DNA of 9,257 nt from an uncultured Alphaproteobacteria bacterium (GCA_949296785.1 CASFRQ010000189.1:1-9257); one strand, 5' to 3'; shown: positions 1 through 6,376, counted from the stretch's first letter. A program made the numbers and translations. Notes: generated by a model from the sequence alone, not told the origin.

Positions 1-46
1 AAAGCTTTCCGGGATAAAAATCATTTCCGAGGTAATATAAGGCCAT
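1..46 (-). CDS. Possible 5' end of an unrecognised gene, cut by the left edge
   Basis: Reading leftwards from an ATG at 46-44, the frame stays open to the window edge and begins MALYYLGNDFYPGKL. It lies about 78 bases downstream of the stop of the small gene at 124-492, on the same strand. No convincing ribosome-binding site precedes the ATG (the bases just before it are A-rich), and only 15 codons are visible, so this could be a chance open frame. No function can be suggested. Confidence 0.2.
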   Translation of the reverse strand, partial: MALYYLGNDFYPGKL

Positions 47-96
47 TTGTTTTATGAAAAAACGCGAATTTTTAAATCCGCCGATTTACTGGTTTT

Positions 97-126
97 AAAA
101 TAAAAATAAGGAGTAGGATATCCTTA
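97..126 (-). terminator. Weak rho-independent terminator after the 124-492 gene
   Basis: On the minus strand a 6-bp stem TAAGGA/TCCTTA (126-121 with 112-107) encloses an 8-base loop and is followed by a T-rich run, ATTTTTATTTT. The stop codon of the upstream gene lies inside the stem. The stem is short and AT-rich, so efficiency is doubtful, but position and tail fit. Confidence 0.4.
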
Positions 127-492
127 CCTTTCTCTGTCTTTGAAAGAAAGGAAAAAAGCCCTGTCACAAAGTTTGGAAAGCATGCTTTGATACTTCTCGT
201 CCTTTTTATCTGCCTGCAAAACGGAAAAATCCTTTTCCTGAATAGAGGAAAGACGACGATCAATTCGCGAAAAAACGGCGTTTATCACCGGTTTTTCTTT
301 TAAAATATAATCGTTGGGAAATCGTAAGAAGGCGGAAATAAAAGTCTTCTCCTTTTGCAATAAGAGAGAATCTCCCGGAAAAAACATCCCTTCTTCTTGT
401 GTTTTTTTATCTAAATAAGAAAAACGGGCCGCTTGTATAATAAGGGAGGATAGGTTTTCTTTTTGTTTTTCCTTCAGAATTCTCTTGTCCAT
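124..492 (-). CDS. Hypothetical small charged protein, 122 aa
   Basis: I do not recognise this protein. From ATG at 492-490 it reads MDKRILKEKQ..., 122 residues ending ...SFKDRER. It is rich in Lys, Glu, Asp and Arg, has no signal peptide or membrane segment, and looks like a soluble cytoplasmic, mainly helical protein. The frame is open further upstream to a TTG at 558, but that TTG is the first triplet of a TTGACA -35 box, and an internal ATG at 531-529 overlaps the matching -10 box. The ATG at 492 lies about 30 bases downstream of the expected transcription start and has AAGGGCAG just before it, so I chose it. The middle part (ISAFLRFPNDYILKEKPVIN) faintly recalls the helical helicase-binding regions of DnaG/DnaB, which is too weak to name. 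It is monocistronic or leads into the possible gene at the left edge. Confidence 0.6.
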   Translation of the reverse strand: MDKRILKEKQKENLSSLIIQAARFSYLDKKTQEEGMFFPGDSLLLQKEKTFISAFLRFPNDYILKEKPVINAVFSRIDRRLSSIQEKDFSVLQADKKDEKYQSMLSKLCDRAFFLSFKDRER

Positions 493-529
493 TTTTCTGC
501 CCTTTTTTATTTTAACGAAAAGTAAATTC

Positions 530-558
530 ATTTTCACATTTTCTTTTATTTTTGTCAA
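530..558 (-). promoter_or_regulatory. Sigma-70-type promoter for the 124-492 gene
   Basis: On the minus strand a perfect TTGACA (558-553) is separated by 17 bases from GAAAAT (535-530). The -10 is preceded by TGT, an extended -10 arrangement. Transcription would start near 523, giving a leader of about 30 bases before the ATG at 492. This site decides the gene's start codon. Confidence 0.6.
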
Positions 559-637
559 TCTTTTTTATTTTTTATTGTTTCACCGGGAGTGTATCCTAAT
601 AAGAACATATAAACTAAAATATACTCTTTTTAGACAA

Positions 638-649
638 TAAAGCGCTTTA
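638..649. promoter_or_regulatory. 12-bp perfect palindrome, possible operator
   Basis: TAAAGCGCTTTA reads the same on both strands. It overlaps the -35 (646-651) of the weak promoter proposed for the candidate small RNA, and it lies about 80 bases upstream of the divergent promoter of the 124-492 gene. A dimeric regulator could bind here. A 12-mer palindrome in 9 kb can also arise by chance. Confidence 0.25.
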
Positions 650-673
650 CTTTTGACTTTATTCTTGTAAACT
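646..673 (+). promoter_or_regulatory. Possible promoter of the candidate small RNA
   Basis: TTTACT (646-651), a 16-base spacer, then TAAACT (668-673); each box matches the sigma-70 consensus at 4 of 6 positions. The predicted start near 680 coincides with the base of the first hairpin of the candidate RNA. The match is only moderate. A nearby TTGACT (653-658) has no acceptable -10 partner. Confidence 0.3.
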
Positions 674-677
674 GAAA

Positions 678-753
678 TTGTCCTTAAGTTTTTAAGGACA
701 AGGGGGGAACGGAAAACGGAAATCTTGGAAACAGGGTTTCCGTTTTCTTTTTT
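678..753 (+). ncRNA. Candidate small RNA with two hairpins
   Basis: Two perfect stem-loops lie end to end. Hairpin 1 is a 10-bp stem, TTGTCCTTAA/TTAAGGACAA (678-687 with 692-701), with loop GTTT. After a short G-rich linker (GGGGGG, 702-707) hairpin 2 forms a textbook intrinsic terminator (711-753). No plus-strand protein gene lies upstream, since the nearest gene at 124-492 runs the other way and its promoter ends at 558. The terminator must therefore close a short transcript that starts between about 560 and 700. From the proposed promoter the RNA would be about 74 nt. The exposed G-run could pair with C-rich or U-rich targets. I recognise no known RNA family. An alternative is a leader or attenuator whose readthrough feeds the pilin gene at 956. 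Confidence 0.45.
711..753 (+). terminator. Strong rho-independent terminator with GAAA tetraloop
   Basis: GAAAACGGAAA (712-722) pairs perfectly with TTTCCGTTTTC (737-747). The inner bases extend the stem (U-G, C-G, U-G, U-A, G-C) to 16 bp, closed by GAAA at 728-731. Six T residues follow (748-753). On the opposite strand no T-run follows the stem, so it works on plus-strand transcripts only. Confidence 0.75.
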
Positions 754-824
754 GTCTTTGCTTCATTAAAATAGGCATAGACAAAAGAAGAGATTTATAT
801 TGCATAAACACGCTTAATAAGATA

Positions 825-940
825 TGTTACTTTCTGACGGTCGTTTAAAAGTAACATCGTTTTTATTTTTTCCTTTCTTGATTTTCCTGAAAAATTCTCC
901 TTTATTTTTGTTTTTTTTAAACGACCATTAAAAAGTAACA
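825..940. repeat. 116-bp element with 26-bp imperfect terminal inverted repeats
   Basis: The left arm (825-850) and the inverted right arm (915-940) match at 23 of 26 positions. The outer block TGTTACTTT and the inner block GGTCGTTTAAAA are perfect, and three mismatches, all transitions, lie between them. The spacer is 64 bp (851-914), T-rich, with no gene. The element ends in TG...CA. The octamer AAAGTAAC occurs three times: 826-833 (inverted), 848-855 and 932-939, so the left arm can also fold on itself (8-bp stem, 14-base loop), competing with the long-range pairing. The right end lies 4 bases before the pilin gene's ribosome-binding site. It could be a miniature mobile element, an operator array, an invertible segment or an RNA leader structure. 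No target-site duplication is evident. Confidence 0.75.
878..906 (+). promoter_or_regulatory. Weak promoter inside the inverted-repeat element
   Basis: TTGATT (878-883), 17 bases, TTTATT (901-906), each 4 of 6 to consensus, would start transcription near 913 and drive the pilin gene. In such T-rich sequence this match is weak. Another weak candidate, TTGCAT (800-805) with TATGTT (823-828), overlaps the left arm. Confidence 0.2.
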
Positions 941-955
941 AAAAGGGAGAAACTC

Positions 956-1486
956 ATGAAAACAAAAAAAAGTCATTGTGTCGGGCAAAATGGACGCAGC
1001 ATGATAGAAATGTTGGGTGTTTTGGCGATTGCCGGCGTATTGTCGGTCGGCGGGCTGGCCGGTTATAACATGGCGATGGGGCGAGTGCGGGAAAACAGGT
1101 TTGTTGAGGAATTTGAAACGGTTATTTTTACAGCAGGGGAGTTTTTTTCAGATTTGGGAGTCTTGCAGGCTCAAAATTTTGATTTTGTTGACTTGAGTCT
1201 TTTAAAGCAGGCCGCCTCCGCTATCAGCGGAGACATCATTGTCAATCCGCCGGCTAAAGTAGATGATACAAGCCCGTATCATTTTTATATCAGTTTCAAA
1301 AATCTTCCGAAATCCTTGTGTCTCAGATTGGTGAGCATACCTTTCGGGCAATCTGTTTGCGTTGACGACGGTTCCGGCAGCGATTTGTTTAATATGGCGG
1401 AACAACCGGAAAAAGCTCAGTCTTTCTGTAATCGTTCGGATAAGGCAAACGCCACGACGCGTTTTATGTTCGGTTGTCACTATTAA
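956..1486 (+). CDS. Type IV pilin-like (prepilin) protein, 176 aa
   Basis: This is a secreted, membrane-anchored pilin or pseudopilin subunit. A short leader (MKTKKSHCVGQNG) ends in Gly13. Prepilin peptidase would cut after it, putting Arg at +1 and the conserved Glu at +5 (Glu18) of RSMIE. A hydrophobic helix (about residues 16-37, MIEMLGVLAIAGVLSVGGLAGY) follows, which anchors the subunit and packs in a filament core. The rest is a soluble domain with cysteines at 122, 135, 158 and 174 that could form two disulphides. Arg at +1 is unusual, since most type IV pilins have Phe or Met. The start is supported by AGGGAG at 944-949, six bases before the ATG. No pilus ATPase, platform, secretin or peptidase gene lies nearby, so it is an orphan subunit. 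Its control region holds the inverted-repeat element. Whether it builds a pilus, a pseudopilus or a competence filament cannot be told. Confidence 0.8.
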   Translation: MKTKKSHCVGQNGRSMIEMLGVLAIAGVLSVGGLAGYNMAMGRVRENRFVEEFETVIFTAGEFFSDLGVLQAQNFDFVDLSLLKQAASAISGDIIVNPPAKVDDTSPYHFYISFKNLPKSLCLRLVSIPFGQSVCVDDGSGSDLFNMAEQPEKAQSFCNRSDKANATTRFMFGCHY

Positions 1487-1500
1487 GTTTCCTAAAATAA

Positions 1501-1528
1501 TTGATTTATTAAAAAAATGTTCTATTAT
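1501..1528 (+). promoter_or_regulatory. Possible promoter for the 1553-2296 gene
   Basis: TTGATT (1501-1506), a 16-base spacer, then TATTAT (1523-1528; 5 of 6 to consensus) lie in the 66-base gap after the pilin gene. Transcription would start near 1535, just ahead of the ribosome-binding site AGGAAAGG (1542-1549). The gene may also be read through from the pilin gene, because no terminator separates them. Confidence 0.4.
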
Positions 1529-1552
1529 TAAAAAAAATGATAGGAAAGGTAT

Positions 1553-2296
1553 ATGCAGATGGATGATGTAAGTTTATTTATAGAGAAGCTGGGGGCTATT
1601 GCATTATATCTTCTTATCCCATATTTGGTGATAGATATCATAAAAGAAATAAGAAGGCGGTATGTTCGGAAAAAAGATTATAGATTTTTAACGGATTTTG
1701 ATGCGTCGGCAAAAGACGAAGAAAAGAGTCCATCCCCTCAGGCGCTTGTCATAGAAAAACATTCTGAAGCTTTTTTAGAGGAAATGCAGCGAGCTTCTTT
1801 TTTCGGGAAAAAACAGATTGAACCTCAAGCTGTTCAAAAAGTAGATGGAGTCGGGGAGTTTTTTAAGAAGGCTTTTTGCTTGACGGGGAATGTTTTGTAT
1901 TATTTATTTCTTGTCGCTTATCCTTTTTTATGTTTACTGCTGATAATTTTGCCTTTTTTGGCTTTTGAAGTTGTGATTCTGCGTCAAAAGCTGGGTTTGG
2001 ATGTTATTGTTCCTTTAATGTTTGTGGGAATGATTTTAAGTTCTCTGTTGGGCTTCTATTTGATTAAAAACGGAGATAAGAAGATTTTCGGACTGTTTCC
2101 GTTTCCTCAAGGGAAAAAGAAACTGAATGCAAAAATGTACCTGGCCACCGCTTGTGTTTTGTTTGCATACTTTCTTCTTGTTTTGGAAGGTGAGGTTTTT
2201 CCTTTTCTTCTTTTTTTTATTTGGCTATTTCTTTTGCTTTGGGAAAATGCCGCGTATAGGCGTTTGGAGAAGATATTGCAGAGGCCGCCGAAATAG
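1553..2296 (+). CDS. Hypothetical inner-membrane protein, 247 aa
   Basis: I do not recognise the family. A first membrane span (about residues 13-30, IALYLLIPYLVIDII) is followed by a basic stretch (RRRYVRKK) and a charged, probably cytoplasmic region to about residue 105. Then come further hydrophobic spans at about 112-143 (one or two), 151-171, 194-211 and 215-231. The tail is basic (ENAAYRRLEKILQRPPK). In total there are five or six spans. The ribosome-binding site AGGAAAGG (1542-1549) is only 3 bases from the first ATG but 9 from a second in-frame ATG at 1559, so the true start may be the latter. It lies 66 bases after the pilin gene on the same strand and may be co-transcribed, but no motif links it to pilus assembly. 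Confidence 0.7.
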   Translation: MQMDDVSLFIEKLGAIALYLLIPYLVIDIIKEIRRRYVRKKDYRFLTDFDASAKDEEKSPSPQALVIEKHSEAFLEEMQRASFFGKKQIEPQAVQKVDGVGEFFKKAFCLTGNVLYYLFLVAYPFLCLLLIILPFLAFEVVILRQKLGLDVIVPLMFVGMILSSLLGFYLIKNGDKKIFGLFPFPQGKKKLNAKMYLATACVLFAYFLLVLEGEVFPFLLFFIWLFLLLWENAAYRRLEKILQRPPK

Positions 2297-2645
2297 AACT
2301 TGTATCTGCCGTTCCGTTGGATATTTCTTTTGCATCCCGTTTTTTTTAAAAAGAGGGATGGGCGGTTTCTTCGTTATATTTCTTTTTTTATTCCTGCCCC
2401 TTTATGTGGAAGGACGAAAACCGTCCGAAGTTAAGATTGACAGCTATCTTTTCCTTTCTCGGTATTTTTTATAGAAATTAAGGATACAGCCTAAGCCTGA
2501 TGAAGTGAGGAAAGGGGAGTTTTTCCGTGTATCCTGTTTTATATCGGAAAGGCGATGAAAAAAGCTCAGGAGCGGTTGCCAAACTCCGGAACAATCGGAG
2601 GCCGGTGGTTGTGGTGTTTATATTTTCGCTTCGTCCTGATAAATT
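2297..2645. other. 349-base non-coding gap between convergent genes, with several hairpins
   Basis: The plus-strand membrane-protein gene and minus-strand uvrB converge here. Visible structures are CATCCC/GGGATG (2333-2338 with 2355-2360, containing an inner T/A stem), GGACG/CGTCC (2412-2416 with 2422-2426), the larger fold at 2481-2535, and CTCCG/CGGAG (2584-2588 with 2596-2600). None is followed by a clean T-run on either strand. A six-T run on the minus strand (2563-2558) lies 5 bases beyond a GGAG/CTCC stem and is the best, though poor, candidate terminator for uvrB. Short open frames exist (2358-2474 with a hydrophobic start; 2555-2656, 33 codons after GGAAAGGCG), but none is convincing. 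Confidence 0.5.
2481..2535. other. Closed stem structure, possible structured RNA element
   Basis: An 8-bp perfect stem, AGGATACA/TGTATCCT (2481-2488 with 2528-2535), encloses 39 bases. Inside, GGAAA (2509-2513) pairs with TTTCC (2522-2526), extendable by two G-U pairs to a GGAG loop directly stacked near the outer stem. The remaining single strand is GCCTAAGCCTGATGAAGTGA. It does not match a riboswitch or ribozyme consensus I know. It could be a 3' UTR structure of the upstream mRNA. Confidence 0.3.
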
Positions 2646-4694
2646 TTAAGAGATAAATACTTTTTTCGGCGTGGACAATTCCAAATCCAGCTGTTGCAGG
2701 GCGCGGATTTCATCCCGCAGCTTAATTGCCGTTTCAAAATCCAGATCCTGTGCCGCTTTTTTCATTTCCCTGTCCAGTTTTTTCAGCTTTTCTTCCCGCT
2801 TTTTGGGATTTAAAGGTTCATTTTCCGGTGTTTGATATTCAACAAAGTCTTTGTCATAGATATCTTTAACCAGATCTGAGATTTCTTTCTTAATTGTTTT
2901 TGGCGTAATATTATGCGCTTTATTGTAGGCGATTTGTTTTTCGCGGCGGCGGTTTGTTTCGGAAATGGCTTTTTCCAAAGACTGAGTCATCGTATCGGCG
3001 TATAAAATCACACGCCCGTTCGCATTGCGCGCCGCCCGTCCGATGGTTTGGATTAAAGAAGTTTCCGAACGCAAGAATCCTTCTTTATCCGCGTCCAAAA
3101 TAGCCACCAAGGCGCATTCGGGAATATCCAATCCTTCCCTTAAAAGGTTAATGCCGACTAAAATGTCAAATACGCCTTTTCGCAAGTCCCGGATAATCTG
3201 TATTCTTTCCAAGGTGTCAATATCCGAGTGCATATACCTTACTTTTAATCCGTTTTCATTCAGGTAATCCGTTAACTCTTCCGCCATGCGTTTTGTCAGG
3301 GTTGTCACCAAAACGCGTTCTCCTTTGGCGGTACAGTCCTTGCATTCCTGCATCAAATCGTCCACCTGATTGAGCGCGGGGCGGACAATACATTCCGGGT
3401 CGGTCAGGCCGGTAGGGCGGATGATTTGTTCCACAAAAACACCGTCGGATTCTTTCAGTTCGTATTCTCTCGGCGTGGCGGAAACAAAAATCGTCTGAGG
3501 CCGCATACGTTCCCACTCTTCAAATTTCAAAGGACGGTTATCCATACAACTGGGCAGACGGAATCCGTATTCGGACAAAGTGAATTTACGGCTGTAGTCC
3601 CCTTTGTACATCGCCCCCAGCTGAGGGATGGTCACATGGCTTTCATCCACAAATAAAAGCGCGTCGTCGGGAAGATATTCAAATAAGGTCGGTGGCGCTT
3701 CGCCGGGAGCTCTTCCCGTCAAATGCCGGGAATAGTTCTCTATGCCTTTACACATACCGGTCGCTTCCAACATTTCAAGGTCGTAATGCGTGCGCTGGTT
3801 CAACCGCTGTTCTTCCACCAGTTTGTTTTGTGAGTGAAGAAAAGCCAACCTTTCCGAAAGTTCTTCGCGGATGGTCTTTAAGGCTTGGGACAAAGCGGGA
3901 CGAGGTGTCACATAGTGGTTTGCCGGATAGACGACGATTTCTTTCAAAGCCAGCTTCTTATGCCCCGTCAAAGGGTCAAACTCGTGAATACTTTCCAAAG
4001 TGTCGCCGAAAAAAGACAGGCGCCAGGCCAAATCTTCATAGTGAGCAGGGAAAATATCCACAATATCCCCCATGATTCGGAAAGTGCCTCTGGAAAAATC
4101 AAAATCATTGCGGACATATTGCCCGTTTGTCAACAGACGCGCCAGTTCCGGTATTTCAATTTCCATCCCTTCCTTCAACATGAATTTCATGGCGGAATAA
4201 GATTCAATGCTTCCCAAACCGTAAATACACGAAACGGAAGCCACGATAATGACATCCCTTCTTTCCAGAATATTCCGAGTAGCGGAATGGCGCAGGCGGT
4301 CAATCTGCTCATTCATAGCCGAATCTTTTTCAATATAAGTGTCCGTGCGAGGAATGTACGCTTCCGGCTGATAATAATCATAGTAAGAAACAAAATATTC
4401 TACGGCATTTTCGGGAAAAAAAGATTTCATTTCCCCGTACAGCTGCGCCGCCAAGGTCTTGTTATGCGCCAAAATCAGGGCAGGGCGCCTCATCTGTTGA
4501 ATGACATGCGCCATCGTGAATGTTTTTCCCGACCCCGTAATTCCCAAAAGCACCTGGTTTTTCCGATTGGCTTTTAATCCTTCAACCAATTCCCTAATCG
4601 CTTGCGGTTGATCGCCCGTCGGTTCAAAAGGAGAATGGATTTTAAAATCAGCCGGTTGCCTGTTTTCTCCGGGTTTTTCATAAAGCGGCAGCAT
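2646..4694 (-). CDS. uvrB: Excinuclease ABC subunit B (UvrB), 682 aa
   Basis: UvrB is the damage-verifying ATPase of nucleotide-excision repair. UvrA loads it on DNA, it clamps the damaged strand under its beta-hairpin, and it recruits UvrC for incision. All hallmarks are present: Walker A GITGSGKT (residues 51-58), the beta-hairpin region with YYDYYQPEAY (about 100-125), Walker B/DEAD-like VDESH (about 350), helicase motif VI QTIGRAARN (about 550), and a C-terminal UVR domain (DFETAIKLRDEI, about 650-662) that contacts UvrA and UvrC. Length is normal for the family, with a slightly extended N-terminus. The start is firm: ATG at 4694 directly follows the TAA of the upstream membrane-protein gene, and AAGGAGGA lies 4 bases before it, within that gene's last codons. 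Translation is therefore probably coupled. No SOS box was recognised upstream. Confidence 0.97.
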   Translation of the reverse strand: MLPLYEKPGENRQPADFKIHSPFEPTGDQPQAIRELVEGLKANRKNQVLLGITGSGKTFTMAHVIQQMRRPALILAHNKTLAAQLYGEMKSFFPENAVEYFVSYYDYYQPEAYIPRTDTYIEKDSAMNEQIDRLRHSATRNILERRDVIIVASVSCIYGLGSIESYSAMKFMLKEGMEIEIPELARLLTNGQYVRNDFDFSRGTFRIMGDIVDIFPAHYEDLAWRLSFFGDTLESIHEFDPLTGHKKLALKEIVVYPANHYVTPRPALSQALKTIREELSERLAFLHSQNKLVEEQRLNQRTHYDLEMLEATGMCKGIENYSRHLTGRAPGEAPPTLFEYLPDDALLFVDESHVTIPQLGAMYKGDYSRKFTLSEYGFRLPSCMDNRPLKFEEWERMRPQTIFVSATPREYELKESDGVFVEQIIRPTGLTDPECIVRPALNQVDDLMQECKDCTAKGERVLVTTLTKRMAEELTDYLNENGLKVRYMHSDIDTLERIQIIRDLRKGVFDILVGINLLREGLDIPECALVAILDADKEGFLRSETSLIQTIGRAARNANGRVILYADTMTQSLEKAISETNRRREKQIAYNKAHNITPKTIKKEISDLVKDIYDKDFVEYQTPENEPLNPKKREEKLKKLDREMKKAAQDLDFETAIKLRDEIRALQQLDLELSTPKKVFIS

Positions 4695-5804
4695 TTAGTC
4701 CTCCTTCTTTTCTTTTCGGGAGGATTGTTTTTGTTTTTTCTCTGTCTCTGTCTTTTTCTCTTTTTTCTCTTTGGAAGGCTTCTCTAAAGCAAAAGAAATT
4801 TCGGCCTTTTTTTGACGGTAATTTTCTTTTATGTTTTTCCAGTCTTCTTTCATTTGTCGGAAAATGGAACGAATAGTGGCATCCGGCTGTCCAACCCTGT
4901 TTTGCCGGTAAATAATTTCGTAAAGAAGAAAGAGGGCGCAAACAAAAATAAGAGTACTTTTATATAAAACGCTTGAAATGCTTAAAAGGCCAAAAAGCAT
5001 CAGACGATACTTCATAAACTCCAAAAGGCCGATAGTGTATTCCGGATGGTTTTGAATGGTTTTTTGTATGAAAAATTCCGGTTCTTTCCCTCTATGGCGT
5101 CTGATAAAACCATAACATGCTTCAAACAGAAGGTAAAAGATAAAGACAAAAGGCTGAAAAGACTGTGTCCGTATTGCCAGATATAGGATAAAAAAGCCCG
5201 TTAAAAAGCCAAAGGCCGGGATAGACGCATTTCCCGACTGGAGAGTGAAAAAAGAAAATGCCCATAAAATCAGGAAAGGGATAAAAGCGTAATAGATTTC
5301 TGTTCCGACCGGAAAACGAAAAAAGCTTAAAAGTAAAAAACTAATCCCCAGTATTTTTACATAATCGTCCAGAATATAAGGAATTTGCTTTAAGGAACTG
5401 AATAATCGGATAAAAAGATACAGAAGACTTCCGATAAGAATTCTTTGTGCCCAAAAGGGAAGAATCTTTGGAAAAAAAGCCATTGAGGGCGGTAATAAAA
5501 AACTGACGGAAAAACAACAGGCAAAACAGACAACCGCCTGTATTCCGCACGCCGTTTTTCCAACGGCAGTCAACATGATAAAAGGTAAAATAACCAACCA
5601 AGGGGAAATATCCCCGCTTTGCTTGAAAATAAAATAAAAGACAAGCCAAGAAAAGGCGGTTAGCCAAGCCTCTTCCGATTCCCGCGTAAAAACGCAGACT
5701 TTATTCCATCTGAAAACAACCGCCGCCGCCGTGAAAGAAACGACAAATACGGACAGAAAAAAGACGCTTAATGACAAAAAGTCCGGAACAAGCGCTTCAA
5801 ACAT
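4695..5804 (-). CDS. Hypothetical polytopic membrane protein with Lys/Glu-rich tail, 369 aa
   Basis: I do not recognise the family. Residues 1 to about 305 are strongly hydrophobic with about nine or ten membrane spans, for example near 10-32, 47-60, 68-82, 86-105, 118-134, 148-162, 168-186, 194-210, 217-234 and 270-298. A cytoplasmic helical region follows (RQMKEDWKNIKENYRQKKAE), and the last 25 or so residues are almost all Lys and Glu with Ser and Thr (KEKKEKKTETEKKQ...), a disordered charged tail. The start ATG at 5804 is supported by GGAGG seven bases upstream. The gene ends TAA directly against the ATG of uvrB, whose ribosome-binding site lies within its 3' end, so the two are co-transcribed. 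It lies 131 bases after infA. A repair role is not implied by its sequence; the uvrB linkage may be only genomic. Confidence 0.75.
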   Translation of the reverse strand: MFEALVPDFLSLSVFFLSVFVVSFTAAAVVFRWNKVCVFTRESEEAWLTAFSWLVFYFIFKQSGDISPWLVILPFIMLTAVGKTACGIQAVVCFACCFSVSFLLPPSMAFFPKILPFWAQRILIGSLLYLFIRLFSSLKQIPYILDDYVKILGISFLLLSFFRFPVGTEIYYAFIPFLILWAFSFFTLQSGNASIPAFGFLTGFFILYLAIRTQSFQPFVFIFYLLFEACYGFIRRHRGKEPEFFIQKTIQNHPEYTIGLLEFMKYRLMLFGLLSISSVLYKSTLIFVCALFLLYEIIYRQNRVGQPDATIRSIFRQMKEDWKNIKENYRQKKAEISFALEKPSKEKKEKKTETEKKQKQSSRKEKKED

Positions 5805-5935
5805 ACCTTTCCCTCCAAGATTTTGTGCTTAAAAGCCGCTTCTCTTTTTATAAATCTTTTTCCTGATATTTTAAACAAAATTCAACAATTATCTTAATTT
5901 ATAAGGCAAGCCTTCATTCGGATAATGTTTTTTTA

Positions 5936-6157
5936 CTAAGCTTTATGCCGGAAGGAAATGCGCCCTTTTGACAAATCGTACGGCGTCATTTCAATATCCA
6001 CTTTATCCCCGACCATGACGCGAATGCGGAACTTGCGCATTTTCCCGGCCGTGTGAGCCAAAATCTCGTGCCCGTTTTCCAACTGGACGCGGAACATGGC
6101 GTTCGGCAGTTTTTCAATGACGGTTCCCGTAAATTCCAATAATTCTTCTTTTGACAT
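5936..6157 (-). CDS. infA: Translation initiation factor IF-1, 73 aa
   Basis: IF-1 binds the 30S ribosomal A site, acts with IF-2 and IF-3, and blocks premature tRNA entry. The whole protein is one S1-type OB fold. The typical sequence blocks are present: EELLEFTGTVIEKLPNAMFRV at the N-terminus, ENGHEILAHTAGKMRK in the middle and MTPYDLSKGRI near the C-terminus. Length (73) is standard. The wording HEILAHTAGKMRKFRIRV fits Alphaproteobacteria. The ATG at 6157 has only a weak AAAGAG upstream. It is followed after 131 bases by the membrane protein and uvrB on the same strand. The 219 bases upstream (6158-6376) are very T-rich on the plus strand with no clear promoter. Confidence 0.97.
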   Translation of the reverse strand: MSKEELLEFTGTVIEKLPNAMFRVQLENGHEILAHTAGKMRKFRIRVMVGDKVDIEMTPYDLSKGRISFRHKA

Positions 6158-6376
6158 ATTTTACTCTTTGATTTCTGAAATAAAAAACTTATTTAAAATA
6201 AGCAAGTGCTTTTTTATTCCTTTTTTTTCTTTTTTGCAAGTAAAAACATGAAAAATACGACAAAAAACAAAAGAAAAGGAAAAACAATCGGGAAAATATA
6301 AAATTTTTCGGACTACTTCAGCCCTTTCTCACATTTTTTCAAAGTTTTTCGGAATTGACCGAAAAAAAGGACAGTT

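Noticed and set aside
492..558. N-terminal extension of the 124-492 gene to a TTG at 558
   Set aside because: The TTG is part of a perfect TTGACA -35 box with a -10 at proper spacing, and no ribosome-binding site precedes it.
589..597. GTGTATCCT shared with 2527-2535
   Set aside because: Nine-base matches are expected many times by chance in a 9-kb AT-rich window.
1488..1547. TTTCCTA/TAGGAAA inverted repeat after the pilin gene
   Set aside because: Seven bases around a 46-base loop; the right half is simply the next gene's ribosome-binding site.
2358..2474. Plus-strand frame beginning MGGFFVIFLFLFLPLYVEG, like a signal peptide
   Set aside because: The region is T-rich, which gives Phe/Leu by default. 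The GAGGG is too close to the ATG, and the frame stops after 38 codons. A decayed secreted gene is possible but unsupported.
2489..2520. CTGATGA...GAAA pattern suggesting a hammerhead ribozyme
   Set aside because: No stem II can form between the two core elements, and no cleavage triplet is placed correctly.
2555..2656. Small plus-strand open frame of 33 codons (MKKAQERLPN...) after GGAAAGGCG
   Set aside because: Too short to separate from chance. It overlaps the end of uvrB on the other strand and shows no recognisable feature.
6158..6300. Long T-runs and the CTTATTT/AAATAAG palindrome upstream of infA
   Set aside because: Low-complexity AT-rich sequence; no clear promoter boxes or terminator could be assigned.
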